Source: Stichopus chloronotus (taxonomy: Eukaryota > Echinodermata > Holothuroidea > Aspidochirotida > Stichopodidae). From it: DNA of 64,000 nucleotides. Positions 26,271 to 40,700 of the stretch are shown in pieces. The position numbers and the translations under genes were made by a program. The stretch is from positions 12,631,111 to 12,695,110 of the forward strand of contig CM037836.1 of the NCBI GenBank assembly GCA_021234535.1. The letters run 5' to 3'. Under the pieces are notes generated by a model. The model had not been told where the DNA came from. It saw only the letters and a program-made list of their open reading frames with translations, and did not search any database. Position 1 is the stretch's first letter, and every line of letters begins with the position of its first letter.

Positions 26271-29200
26271 TAAAGTGTTGTTCTTCATATCAACAATTCT
26301 ACTGTGAGTGTGGTAGGTACTTTTTTCCAGCCAGAAGATTCCTTGGCGAATGTACAGAGACAATGAATTGTTATGACACGGCACCATAATTTTCTGTCCT
26401 GCTCGTAGAAAGTCATGAAGAACAAAACACTAATTTGTGCTTTGGTGTAATTCTTCAGCAGGCAAAATTCACATCATGGATTACGTTTCTTTGTCACCTG
26501 TCTTTCTGCTTTAAACATTAAATATTCAGAAGTGAAAGTTGTTTTTTTTTTTCTGAATTTGAGAATTCTGCCTCTTACTCTTTCTCTCCTATGAAACAAT
26601 AATGAGGCAAACATATTAAACAGCAACTAGTTCTTTACGTAGACCGACATCAGGCTTTCCTTGTCTCGGGGAACACAGAGCTTTCGATGAGGATACGATG
26701 CAACGCTCCTCGGGGGAATTTTCTTTTTCCAGGCTGACTAAAATCGTCTCTCGGAGTTCTCTAATTGGCGTGGTATATTTTTTTCCTGTCCGATTACGAT
26801 AATATATTCTTATCTGGGATAATTTGGACATTTGACGGACATTATGTAAGACAATATTGGATACTTGGAAACGACACACTGCATGGGTTAGTATCTAATT
26901 TGGGACGATTTTAAAGGGGTGTACTTTTGCATGGCACTGCTTAAAATCAGCGTAATTGGTCAAAGTGCCACACATCCACTAATAGTTACAAACAACGGCG
27001 ATTACTATTTCCAATTTTTTGGACCTTCGCCAATGTAACGATCGTTTGCATGTGGTTAATACTAACTGCTTCAAATACAGAATTCAAAATTCGCAACATT
27101 AACATATCCACACTTAAGGCGCTATATCTTTTTTATACTTTTTACGAAAAAAATAAATGTTGCGGACTAAAATGAGTGTAGGATTTTCGGTTTATCGTCA
27201 TATAAATTTATCTTTCTTTTTTCTTGTTTTGAGTAGTCATCGTGTCACTAACATGTACCGTTGCGTTAGGTATGAATACATCGTTAAAACGAAATATTGT
27301 TTAAAGATAGATTCGTTACATACGGAGATGTGTGATTATCACGAACACTTTGTATCTGTAAATCCGATATGTGCCTACTTGACGTTCCACACGTCAGGAG
27401 GATACCTAAATTTATATTGTATCTATTACAGGAACCTGCGTTGACTTTCAGAAAGCGGTGTGTCGTTTCGTTTTTAGCTAAATAACTATGCGACGTGCTT
27501 GCACTCATTTAATCAGAAAAATGATATTATATTAGCTGTTTGAGATTTTCAACTCACTGTGATAACAGCTTACAACAAAAAAGAGGTATAACGAAAAAAC
27601 AGTGTGGATTCAAGTTATAGTTTACAACAAATCTTGCAATTCCGGGCACCTCTGTGGAATAAGCAATTGCTGAAATGGCGATTGCAATGACGTAGGTAAC
27701 TTTAACGTGGATATTTTATACGGATAACACAAACAAACATGACATTTCGCCTTTTCAGCGTGATTGCCGTCAGAGAATATTCAACCAGGAATCGAGTCGC
27801 TATTAAAATGTCAATGGAACGTACACTCGGGCACCTGATGGGGGCCGGTTTCCATCCCCGACGATAATTGCGAGCTCAGGATATGAAATAATCTCAGTAA
27901 ATGTGTGTTAGTTGTCCGAACCCTTTTATGATATGTGCAATGCATGAATGGGCTAATGGATAAAAGTGACTGGGAAAAAAAATGATGGAAATGTCAGGAT
28001 TTTCCGTTCAATGAGAAAGTAACACGTCAAAAGAGGCGACATGAATGATACGACAATATCCCATCGAATGACACTTTTGACCAATCCAAACGTTTCGTAC
28101 ATAATCGTCACCACAAAGGATCATTGAAGGTCTTGTCTCGTTGGCTATACAAACACCAACGGGCAGTCCTCGCTTTAAATGGGGCGTCATGCAACATGCA
28201 CACAAGTACCCGTTCAGGGCGAAGATCGGGGACATGAACTTTTCCTCAAGTAAACGGGGATATCCCCCACTTTACAGATGAGGTCCCCACTTAGTAGTAT
28301 TTAGTCTTGCATGTATCCCCGATTCACTCCAAAAAAGAGGGAATTGTGTGTATAATGTTTTACACACATACACCCCTACACACAGGTATAGATCCATAAA
28401 ATAGGAAATTGGGGAAAAGTTACATTGACCTATAAAGTTGAGGGCGCATATCTGATACCCGTAGTTTGCATTATGTTAAATATCCAGAAACGGGGATATT
28501 CGCCTTTTTCGGCGTAACGCCGGTTGGAAGCTCGAGGTTCCTGTGTGTGTCCCCCCGTTCGTCGCTCTAAACAAACCTTAGCTGGTTCACAAAATTCCAA
28601 ATGTTTTTTCACTTCTGTTTAGCGTAACTCATATGTTGGTAGTACAAGATCAAACTAAGCCTGATTCTGACAAATCTGATACACAACAGAAGCAACGTAG
28701 ATTATCCGGAGCAATGGAGGGTAATTAAATGTTGAAATCACTTATTGAAAATCTGTGACCAAACACTTTTTACCGTGGACACAGTACTAAGCATGAGCAA
28801 CCCCAGTCCATGATAACTTTTTCAAGAAAAGCAGGAAAAGATGCATGGCCAATGAGGCTAATTAGAAGTACTGGCATGCAACTGCTTCCTTCCAATGTGT
28901 CACAAAATGAACAATATTAACTAAATGAGCCTCTATAACATAGACCGGAACTTCTGACGTATCTCCACTAACAACGGACAACACGGTATTCTTTTTGATC
29001 CCTTTATGTCACTTGCTAATGTGCTTAAATTACAAAACAAAAAGGACGATGTGGTTGTCCACAGTGAACGAAGCCCGACAATTTTTGCAACATTAATTCC
29101 ATTTTATTGTACCGTATAGTCAAATATCAAAACACCATTCTTTATTCATAGTGTTAATCATTCGTTCATTTATTACAAATTTGCTATTTCCTTTACTTTA

Positions 29201-32200
29201 CATGCTACATCTGATGTGTAGTATGGGAGTGGTGACTTTGGAGGAAGAATAAAAAAAAAATAACAAGGTTGGCAGTTACACCTTAAAACTTGTTTCTTTG
29301 TCATATGCCGAGCTCGACTTCTTGGACTGTTCTGTTTTTAATCGGCTTGTTCCTTAATTAAAGTCAGTGATAGTTGCCAGTTGCTAGGAGAGGTCACGCC
29401 TAGGTCACCGACTGAAACAGGCTCGCCTGCGAAGGGGTTTCAGGCAACTTTTATCACTCCCATTAGCTTTCAATTTTGGGAACGACGTGCTTGAAGGGTT
29501 AAGGGGGGGGGGGGGGATTGGTATACCTCCGAGGCATGAAACTGATATGCATAGGATAAGTGATAGCATTTCAATTCAAACATTCATGATGACGGGACTA
29601 AGGCAAAATGTTGTAAATAATCTATTAGCCTTTCACATTTTACGATAGCTTTAAGTTTACTCTATGCCTATCAGCTTTCTTCTGAGAACGTATTTTTTAC
29701 TTTCTTAAGGGTATGTTTTATTTATATTTTAGAATTGCTCTTAGCATCTTTTTTTTTTTATTTTCCACGAAACTTTTATCCCTTCATTACTAGGCCTACT
29801 TTGTCTTAGTCATTGAACGGCGGCGCCAATCATGAACGATAGTTCATGGAACGATGAATTGAATGGATTCTCGGGGCAATACAATGGAAAGGCTATAGTA
29901 TTTTCTACTATGCCATTGTTCTTTATTCCTGCTTCGTGACAAATTGTCTTAGATCAACGTCAGGTTTAAAAGACAGTGAAATAATTACTAAAGGTGTATG
30001 AGTCTGAACAGCTCGTACAACATAAAACAGATCTCAGTGATGGACAGGTGGTTAATGGTACATCCTTAAAGGGGATTGACGTCGGAAAAATTGACATATT
30101 ACGAGAAAAAATAAAGATTTTTTTCTCCCTTTATTCATGAAAACCGTATATCCTTAGCATGTTTAGAAATAATACATTTTTAAAGAAATTCTTGTTTCAA
30201 AGTGGTACACTGCATTATGAGAAGAATATGAAATCAAATACAAGCAACTGATTTAGTATCATTTGGGCTTTCTTGTTATATTGATAACTCTTTCAGCAGA
30301 AGCTGTACAATAGTCAAAGGGATGTGAACCTTCATTTTCATTACATTTTTAAGATAAAGCTGCAGTTTACAAACTCGGGATTTTCACTTACGTCAAATTT
30401 CTAAGTTAAACCTTCTTTTCTAAAGAACAACATTTTTTTTTTGCAAAAATGACCTGACATTGTTATGTCTGTTATTTTTTGTAGAAATTCATTTAACCTA
30501 GGTCTCCTATGAGTTGTAGTTTGTTATGGCATTCTGTTGCCGATTTCACAGGGAGCACTTAATTCAATACACACGAAAATGCTCGCAACTCCTCGTGTCC
30601 GCCCCCCCCCCCCCTCCCATCTCTCGTTTATCTCCAAGTTTCTTCCCGATGTCTTATTTCTCCCCATTGACCCACCATTGACCTCCGCACCCCGGCCAAG
30701 ACACTTTGGACAACTCATTCGAACCTTCATAGTCAAACGTCATAGAACCACATTACATCTCATTGAATGTTCACGTTCCAGTATCTCACATACAATGCAT
30801 GCTGAATTATTAAGTACTACAATAACTGCGAATTATGACATATTTCCAATCCATTGGAAATCATCTATTTGGTAGTTTAACAGATTTGATATCCATTACA
30901 CCAGCTTCAAATTTGTGATATTATTGCATTCCTTAAACCAGATATTCTCCATATTGGTCTTGGAGCAAGGCATGACGAAAAGAATAGACAGAACACAAAA
31001 TACAATCCGTACAAGCAGCCGTCCATATACTCGTTTTGTTGGGTCTAACTGTGTTCTTGTTTTCTCCACTTAACTTATAATCCTTTTTATTGGTTACTTT
31101 CAAATGTTTCCAGGGCACATACTGCTATTGATTTATTGACATTTTCTGGAAAAGGGGATAAGAAATAAAACATCCACAATTTACTTACAAAAAGCAAACC
31201 TCACCCTCGGGTAGTTCACTTTTTTTTCTTCTTTTTTTTTGTAATCGTCATTTGACGTTTTCGGTTGACCTTTTGTATCTAGCGAGTAAAATTTAATCGT
31301 CTAATATTGATGGATCTGTCATTTCTTTATTGGGATTTTGTGTATTTATTTTCTTTCATCTGGCGTCAATCTCGTCTGGATTTTAGTCCTTTTTTGTCCT
31401 CCCTTTACTTAATTTGACCATAATTAATTAAACTCGGCCGAGCAAAGTCAAAATTTTGAACGGGTGACGTTGATTTCGACCTGAGAGATTTTTGTCCCCC
31501 AATCTATATCGCTTTGTCGAGTTACCAGTAGATCGGAAGCGGCAGGTGTTCTCTGGCAGCCTTGCGGCCTTGGTGTGTGGTACTTGAGTGAGGATGGCTT
31601 AGGTATCTCCACGTTCATGTAAAACTTTATTCAAATGTTCCTCTCACGATGGAATGGCACTTCCAACCGAGGAACGATAAATTGATCCCACAATTCGTCG
31701 ATTTCTCATTCCCTGCTTTAACTGTTTTCGTTTGTTTTCACCTTTGAAAGTTTGTATGATATCTCGCCTAAGCCACGTTCGATGCCTGCCAGGTCATTAT
31801 TTAATTTTGTCGACATGTCAACTTGATCGTCCCCGGTGTGACGACTCGGAAATCTCTGTGCCAAGTATGCTATGTAGAGTCCATAAAGCCATCTATATCG
31901 GATGGCCATTACGTTATTTCAATGTTGACATTTAAACCATAAACACATTCACAAGAAATAATTTAATTTACTTTCTATTGGTAACTAAAGAAGTGAACAA
32001 ATTTATCATTTAGTAAACACATATCAAAGTATTTTATCTATGAGCAAGAGAGCGACCGTGTCATAATCAAATTCACGAATTCTTGATTCTTGTTTTCATT
32101 TCTAATACGTTCAGACGTTAGCTCTGCCACATTTTGAAGACATTCTCTCAACCTATGACATTGAATGTTCCATGTTAACCAACGAACAACACTGTACGAG

Positions 32201-35200
32201 GTTCCCCATCTAGTACGTCACCGTAGACCGTGCTCAATGAAATGAGCTTCCATGCTTGTTACTATAACAGATTCTCTTGTAGTCATTGGTTAATTGCAAA
32301 GGAAATTGTAAGGCCTGGGGGATCACCTGAAATATGAGGTGAAAAATTCCTCATGGCATAAAAGTGGCACAGTTTGGGATTGTTCGCGTAGTTCACCAAA
32401 TGTTTACAAATCTGTCAAAATACCTCTAAATGCCAATACAAATAGCCAAAATAAGAGTTATCACCATAGTAAGTATCCTTCATTAAAAGGGAATATTAAG
32501 TGACTTGTAATTAAAAATTCAGTTCGACTGTCAAAATTATTGTGTCCATACTCTTTTCACATTGGTGTAAACCATACACATACGATTATTGTAAAAACCA
32601 ATGTCCAACAAACTCATTGAATTAATTGATTGCAATTAGGCTACTTTTTATCAGTGGATGTGTCACTTGACTAGTTATGCCTATTATTAGCTTTGTAAAT
32701 GCAGTAGAACCACTTAAGAGTATCACTATCACTTCAGTGTACCACTGTAACCTCAAGAGCCCTCTATCTTAATAAAGACGTATATCTCATTAGAGACACC
32801 GTATAGACTATTATAGTTTAAATCTTCCGACGTGAATCGTAAACTATATACTTGCTACTCGTAAAAGATGAGCAGGTAATTGTCTGTAATTGTGTTTCGT
32901 AAGCTTTCAATTACGTACTGCCATTGGTTACAAGTATCCTGTAATAATTGTCACCTGTGTATGTCCACAATACAAAATATCCGTTTTCGAAAACACATTA
33001 AAACAAAGTCGTTTTTTTTCTGTATTTAGTCCCATATTTTTAGTGTCTTAACTTGCCACCTGAATCACTGTTTTTTCAAAGCCGCAATTGACATGTTTAA
33101 AAACAGTAAAAACAAACTGCCCAAATTTGCTGGTCTGAAACGTGTGCAACAATTTGTGATCCTACTTTTATTAGATATTAATGTTGATGATTAATGGCGT
33201 TGTATTGATGAAGAGAGAAAAGAAATTACTTATTGATTTTGATTTTTTAATCCACAGAAACAAAATCATCTCTGGGGTTTGAACCCGACTTCTGTTCCCC
33301 GAAGAAATGGCCATTGAGACCGTTTCTATTTTTCAATGAAGGATATTAAACATTTTCTTTTTAAGGAAATTACTTGTGTCACTTTCTCTGCTCCCACGTA
33401 GACGGTTATTTCAACGTGGCAATAAAAAATAAGTAGTTAATACCTTATGCATGTATCTCCTGGTAAAATGAATAATTACTTGCATTGATGACATAGAAAG
33501 GAAGGTTTCCTGAATGCCTGTTGGAAATAGTGTAAAATAATTAATGTTTAAAGAGGATTTCGCAAAATTTCCTATAATCTGTGCATCTTTAAAAAATTTA
33601 AAACAGAACCAAAAAAAAAAAAAAAACAGAACTTGTTTAGACCTTTCTAAGGCCACTCATCTCAATTCTGTTGAGAACTTCGGAACTCTGAAGAGTTTAG
33701 AGATACTTGAAATGTTCCTAGTGTTGGATGCCAATCACTTGAAAACGTCTTGAAAAGTTTAGAATAGACCGACCAGGCCTATGACATAAAAGGCATATAG
33801 AAACAAAAGAAAACAAAAGAGATTTTGCCTCTTTTACCCCACCACAACATGATTACGAACTATTCATGGGGATTCCCTTTAAGCTTTTATCGAAAGGTAC
33901 GCTACAGTTACAATTATTGTGGTGTTCCTTCCTTTTTGGAAAATCCTCGTTTGATCTTTTTCTTAAAAAAAAAAGATATTCCATCTGGGATAGTTTTGGG
34001 ATTGCCTGGAATACCATTGAAATAGGACTCTTCACTTGCAACAAATTTATCCTTCACACAAAGTCCAAAGTGAATCCATTAGACAGACTTCCCTGCCCTG
34101 GTAATATTCATTGCAGGAATGTAGAGATGGGGAAAGAGTTCGAATCAATGGTATGATATATTCGTAGTCAAATAATTGCACCGTACCGTTAATTATGACC
34201 TAAAGGTCCCATGAACCTCATAAACGTTAAATCAAGTTTGGCACTATAGATTATAATAATAGTACATATTTTTTCACTGTCATCTAACAACTGCTTAGCT
34301 GTTTAAGCCAGATATTGTATTATCACATCCGCACAGATACGTCAGTGATTAAACAATCCACGAATGATACCGTGCATAATCAAATTAACTTACCATCTAT
34401 TGGTGACATAAATTTGAAGTGAAGGTGCCATAAATATTTCGAATTATGGGCGCTTAGGCCACTAAGCATAGACTTAAACCACTGAGTCTGTATGTGACAC
34501 CATAATAACACATTGAGATTCAAAACGAAATGACAACACTCGTTCTGACCTACAGTTTGGTTTTCCTGTGCTTGCTTTCTTGTACAGAGATTATGTTTAT
34601 ATATTACTTGAAACGAAATGTTTGGACTGTTGCTCTCGATATATTTTTAACTGAGAACGATGTACCTGTCTCTCACTCACCTCTCACTTTGGTCATCTCT
34701 GACCAATCTTTTTATATATTTCATAATCGTATAATAACTAACATTTTTTCGTTACCTCTGATGATGGTATTTTAGCTTCTGCAGAAGCTTAATTGAATAC
34801 ATTTGAGGACACCGGAGTTACTATTACAACGCAATGAAGTCCTGGTTTGGTTACACATTTCTGGTAGAGATAATTTTTAGCTTTATAGATGTAAGAGTTA
34901 CAAGTTCAATTGCATTGTATTTGTTCTCTTTGCAAGTTTGTAGAATATTGACGTGTCCAGAATGTGAAATTGTAGGTGCCATCATTGCTTATGGTTGTAT
35001 TTTATTGGGGGGGGGGGGGGAAACTAGCGGTATTGTGTAGCTTATTCTCACAACTGGAAACGGGGGGTTATGTGAACAGTGCACTTGCATTATGACACAA
35101 TCATTCTGCAATCGTTGCTCTTTGTGAAATATTGAATATTAATGTAATTCGTATATTTAGATATGGTCTATTGTTTTAATATTTCCTTGTAAGTTGAAAT

Positions 35201-35977
35201 CATGCATATGAATTATCTCTTCTCTGCCAATGTTAATGACTTTCCTTCCTCCACTTTCCTGCTTCGAAGGGAGGTCCTAAATCCATGCTGTTAAATATCT
35301 TCATATAAATCCTTTGAGTAACGAAAATTAAGTTGACCTTGTAACTGGCTAAATGATAAATTTTCTACCTGATCTTCTACGTCGAAAAAAAAACCTGACA
35401 GATTGTATGTTGTACTCCTAACTTTAAAAATCCCCATGTTACATGTATCATTTGGTCCCTCATGTTGGTAGTCATTAAATCGTTAAATGGCCCGTCAAAG
35501 CTTCTTTTTGCATCATGGAAGTAGTTCCAGGCTCTTTGCGTGCCACAAAATGTCGCAGAAGATAATTGGTGGCGCTAGTCTATTATTGATTATTTCACTT
35601 CGTCACATGTTGTGAATGTAATTGAATAGTGTAGCATCTATGCGCCACGCATGTAGTGGAGTATTTCGATATACTTGCCTGGGTCGCAACGTATCTTTCA
35701 AACCACTTGCCAATGACAATGATCCACAACGCGCCACTTTGCTACTCCTCTGGTCAACCTTTGACACGCATTAAGCGTGTGACGACTAGCCTAGGAGATT
35801 TGCCAAAAAAAAAAAACACATCATACCATCCACCGGATAGTTGTAAACCCACGCACCGCGAACCTTTTCACAGCTAGCATGTCTTCTCATATTTTAAGAA
35901 CTTGTCACGCTCGACTGAGGGAAAAAATTGTCTTGGTCTATATACGTCTATGGTGCGCCAAGCGTGCCATAAGTCTA
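26271..35977. other. Long stretch without recognised genes
   Basis: Nearly 10 kb with no frame above about 115 codons and no identifiable domain. Poly-G (29503-29516, 35007-35020), poly-C (30602-30614) and poly-A (33610-33626) tracts are the only clear structure. Confidence 0.4.
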
Positions 35978-36096
35978 GAAACTGACATATGTCGAATTAA
36001 ATCGTCACATGTAAGTTTCGGGCAATCTTATTGGATGAAATCGTCATATCTCCAAGAAATCGACATATGCCAATTTCTTCTACATATGACAGTTTC
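35978..36096. repeat. Imperfect inverted repeat with CATATG words
   Basis: GAAACTGACATATGTCGA at the left pairs with TCTACATATGACAGTTTC at the right (16 of 18 positions). CATATG variants also occur between. Possibly a very small MITE relic. Confidence 0.5.
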
Positions 36097-38750
36097 AAGT
36101 CCTTTCATTGGTTTACATTTACACATTTAGATGTTGTATTATTTTATGTTAGAAACAGTATCGGTTCATAATGTAACATGTACTTTCTCAAAAACAGCTC
36201 AGTAAAAATCACATATAAATAACATGCTGTTTGCAATTTCCAGATACCGCCTTGAATATTGTTTTCGCTTCAATAAGCATTCATCTTTTGAAGTTTTGTA
36301 AGACAAACATGTTGTAGAAACCATGGCCTTACGTCAACGTCAAGATCACTTTGTGAAACTTGTGTATTATGTAGGAAGTTCACTATGGCAGAATAAAAAA
36401 CAGAGTAATGTATAACTTAACTCTCGCCAGTCTGTCATAGCAAAGCAAATGCCCCAAACCATGAAGCTGTCATACTTCGACACAAAGCGGACGCAACCAC
36501 TGCTGTGCCCGGGCAGGAAGAAAAGATGGCGCTATTTTTATTCAGTCTCTTTGAAGAAAACCTTTAGAAAATGATAATTGAAATGGAAAATATACAGAAT
36601 ATGAAAAAGAAAAGAGACTGAGGAGTGTCGATGAAAAGGATGAGGAAGCTTGTAGACAGACAGCCCACAAGAAAGAAATAACACCGGCAACTATGAGTAA
36701 AAATAACATTTAAACACGAAAGAAGAAATGGAAGACAAAATAGATGAATCACTGAGAATTGGAAATAATATGACTTTTAAGGGTTTCCTTGACTGGACTG
36801 AATGAACTTTGCTTAGTAATGAAAACAGGAAGGGAGTTCCACAAATTGGCACTGGTCACAGATTTGCAATAAGTGATTCTGATCGCTTAGCACCCTATCA
36901 TTGTTCCTTCAGGCGTGTGTGGCAGATGTTCAGAATCTCTTAGTTTGACCATTTACCAAGTAACACTCGACATGTGTGACTCAAAATGATGATTTGTTTG
37001 TGAGCCAGCTCAAAGAGCTCCTTTAACACTGATAAGCGAGTGTTGACGTGTGCATACGACTTCACGGGAACGCAGAGTTATTCCTAGCTAATTTTTTTTG
37101 CCGGTATTAGTTGAAAAGATTCGACGTAAATTCGACCACGTCAACTTTTAATTACATGCACGTCGTGTTCAAAACGTCTAACTTTCATCTATTTCTGGAT
37201 GACGTAACAGTTACAGAAACATTGTGCAAACTTGTCACATTTTGTAATCTCGCCCTCTATTTAAAAGTTATTCTCTTGCCTCGGTTACCGTCAACATTAA
37301 GACATATTAAGAGAGTTTTAGTTAATGTACCCTACGCAAACGTACATAAATTGATGGGCTTTGTTATACAGGCAGCTGTTACAGCTATGGTATTCATTGT
37401 GGTGAGTCATTCTTCGAAGGAGACGGTGCATCGATTAATTACAGTTGTCTTCTTGAATCCCCCTTGAATTCTTGTTGTCTTCCCTCCTTTGCTGGTAGTA
37501 AATGCTGATGGTGATCCAGAATCCTAACACCAAAGGGGGCTTGCAACTCGTGCATCCCACCGAAGATATGGCACGAATTACCAACTCGTTTGCAACGCTA
37601 GTTTCATTTGTCGTAGCTTGGAATCTCCCATCTTAACAGCAAGAAGTAGCCAAAATCAATAGAAAATGCACACAATGCCATCGCCGCCAGCTAGTTTGTT
37701 ACTGCCCTGGAAGAGTTGAAAATATTGTTCTTACGTCATAAGTGGATTCTCTGTGATACTTCTTTATATAAACTTGTCCTCCGTGATCTAATTTCGTACG
37801 GCATGTGTGGATAATAACCTTGAATTGTGGATTCATGAATTGTGGCCACATTTGCACTGCAGTTTCACGTAACAGAGGATGATCAAAATACCACCCCAGA
37901 GGTACATATACATACTAGAAGTGCAAGTATTTTAAAAATCTTTTAAACCGGTCCGTTTCAGCGCGAGTACATGCATGGATGAAAGCTCGGGAAGGGCGAC
38001 AGTACCGTTAGAATGAAATCCAGTACACCTTCCCACGTGCTTCTGATGTTTGCATTCTTTTCGTGATTGGCGTAGGCTAGGTGATTAGAATAGTAGACTG
38101 TACGTACTAGGGGGTAATCTACGGTAGATGAATATCAGCAGTTTTTTCCCCATACTCTGTAGTCCTGAAGAAACATTTCGGTTTGGTAATGAGGATAAAA
38201 AGCATGTGCTAAAGGGAACGGAGACGAGCTCTTATCCTTGATCACTGGTTGTTTCCTTCTGGTCGCCTATACCCCGTTTAAGAATACACATTCGACGACT
38301 GCCTTGAGATCGATCAGACGAAAGTTTTCCTTCAGGAAGAAAAGTTGGTGTACGATGGCTCCTCTCTAGTAGAAATGATTTATTTCGGTAACCGCCCGGA
38401 GATCGATTTCTTTGTGAAGGTCTACGTTGATAAGGTCTCACGTACAAAAACTGCCCTGCATAGAATACATATTACTGAAAACCTTACATGCTAATATTAA
38501 CGATATCTCTATCTAACCAGGCAACTGTTACCGAGATATCTCCCTTTCCGCACATGAATGGAAATTTGCGTGCGTGTCTATAGCCTACAACAAATCGTTA
38601 AACAATAATTCAAATAACCAAAATTTGTCGTTGTTCAGAGAGGAAGAGGTGGGGAGGTACCGCCATTTAGAAAGATGTGTTTGAATATTTTGTGTTAATA
38701 TACGGACAAATCTGCTATCAGCACTCCATCAGTTGCATGTTCATGGAACG

Positions 38751-38836
<86 letters not shown>

Positions 38837-40492
38837 TTATACACATGTCTTTTTCACACCCTAAATAATGTAAATTGCTTCACAACTAAACTACAAAGTT
38901 ATATGGTGCGTGGTAGCGTGAAAAATGTGGTGGCACTACCTTTTACAATGAAATTTGTAGTAAGGACTGAATTTTGAAATGGAACATAAGCTTATCAAAC
39001 CTGAAAAGTGAGAATTTTCCACAGCAAAGATTCCGGACATGAATTGTCCATTAAAGCGAATTATTACATGGGATTTGACTGCATGTGCACTTTAGTTATT
39101 TTCACATTTTCCTCAATTAAAACAATATCTCGGTTTCGAGCAGCGGTAGTCTCTTTAGAGCTTCTGGTTCAGAAACATCGAGCAAGCTCAAACTGTTTTC
39201 GTTATAAATCATCATCTTTGGGGATTTGTAATGCGATATTTAGTTTAGCCAGGTTAAGGAAAAAAAAATCACTAATACTAAACCAAACCTCTTAATGTAA
39301 TGAACCAACTGCAAGTGCCTCAGGAATATGTCAAGTTGAAGTCTATCGCGTGTGTAATTATCCTGCAAAACGGTTGGTATTTTCTTATATCAATATTACT
39401 TTTATGCTCCCGGTAGATTTTTTCTATATGCCTTTTCAATATCCCCTCGGGCCTCCGCAGACGAAATCCACTTCCCACCGATCTAACTGCTCACCAAAGA
39501 TTCGGAAAGATGTTATAACAGTCTCTTGTTCAATCTTCAAGGAAAATGACGTCACGTATCACCTGACTTCTCTTTTGCTAGTCTAATCGGAAGTTGTAAT
39601 GTATAGCTTGGCAGATTGGGACGGCAACAGAAGGTCCCCCTTGTGGAAAATGATTGGTTCTCTCCTCTGAAAGAAAACGACATCAATTAAAGCAACATGA
39701 TGCGTTTGCTTGTTTTCAACGAAGTTGATTATATGATTATTGATTATATTATTATTGTGAATATTCGCCTTTGGAATAAGTGTTATAATATAACATTCCT
39801 CCGAAAAAGTGCAATACATTCGGTGACAGAGACAACACAATTATATCATATCTGAAGATCGATAATATTTTTCTGTGAAAAAGTTTGGATCTGTTAAGGA
39901 AAATGACAAGTTTAAAGCAGCATAGTAATGAAGTTAAAATAAAACTTTCTCAAATGGAGGTGCGTGTGCACCTTGTGGCGCTAAGCGTCCCCCTGTGTCA
40001 CTGTGACGTCACATGCTAGGGGAGTCTATAAGGAAGGGAGCACCATTTATACCCGTTCATCTTCATGGCGATCAGTGATCCAATAGGTTATATACTCTTG
40101 CTGCATGTGACACAATCGATTAAATCGAGAAAGCTTGTTTAGACACATAATTCCACGAAAGTTCGTTTCAAGTTAATTTGGATCTTCTTTGCAGAATTTC
40201 TTCTTTCAGGTCAAATTTTGTAATGCATTTGTTTCAAGTTAAGTCAGTATCATGTGCCATAGAAATCGTTCTTACCTTCTACTTATTTTCCTTTTTTTAA
40301 TCTCTATTGCTCCATCTCCAGTAATTAAAGGTGAATCAACGCTGGACCGTGTATTAATTGCGAGACAATGCACGATCGGGGGTTAATGCAAGCGACTGCA
40401 GGAGGGCGCAGCCCGAGTGCATCCAGCGATATCATTAAGCCCCGAGAGTAGGTGGAGTTCCCTGTCCTTAAGGATATTAATCCGGTGGTTGT
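36097..40492. other. No recognised gene; contains the AT microsatellite
   Basis: The longest frame (37111-37467, 118 codons, plus) is hydrophobic in its middle but carries no motif I know and has no clear splice borders. The (AT)39 run lies inside this stretch. Confidence 0.4.
38755..38832. repeat. (AT)39 microsatellite
   Basis: An uninterrupted 78-bp AT dinucleotide run. It can extrude a cruciform and is likely length-variable and error-prone in assembly. Confidence 0.98.
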
Positions 40493-40700
40493 ATGGAGAC
40501 CCTTCAAGATGGCGATGCAGTGCAGTCCCTAGTCCTCTTTACGATTTTATTGCATATATCGGAATTGTTTTTGAAAATCTCAGCAGAATTCTACAAAGAA
40601 GGAAAGCTAATTCCGGTAGGCTATCAAACTTTCAAAGGTGTTCAAAATATACTGAAGAAGCTTTCACCCGACACAATTCTGATATTTAGGCAAGATTACC
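40493..40700 (+). CDS. Candidate first coding exon, unknown protein
   Basis: From ATG at 40493 the frame encodes about 69 residues with alternating hydrophobic and charged positions (includes SELFLKISAEFY and LKKLSPDTILIF). It is followed at 40701 by GTACGT, a plausible splice donor. Without splicing the frame would run on to 40780. CAAGATGGCG, a YY1-like initiator word often seen at animal start regions, overlaps the beginning. No homolog recognised and no downstream exon identified. Confidence 0.28.

Noticed and set aside
26241..26379. Three short direct repeats considered as a CRISPR-like array
   Set aside because: Units are adjacent with no spacers, in animal DNA; a simple tandem repeat.
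30060..30430. TTAAAGGGGATTGACGTC considered as another TTAA element end
   Set aside because: No matching inverted end with TTAA was found downstream.
33275..33300. GGGGTTTGAACCCGA, a tRNA T-arm-like hairpin
   Set aside because: No A box on either strand and no acceptor stem.
34134..34146. GAGTTCGAATC, a B-box-like word
   Set aside because: No A box at a suitable distance and no tRNA fold.
34757..34785. CTGATGATGG followed by the palindrome AGCTTCTGCAGAAGCT, another ribozyme or Penelope-terminus look-alike
   Set aside because: No GAAA core in the right place and no adjacent Penelope coding sequence.
37111..37467. 118-codon plus-strand ORF
   Set aside because: Random-looking composition, no domain and no clear promoter or splice context.
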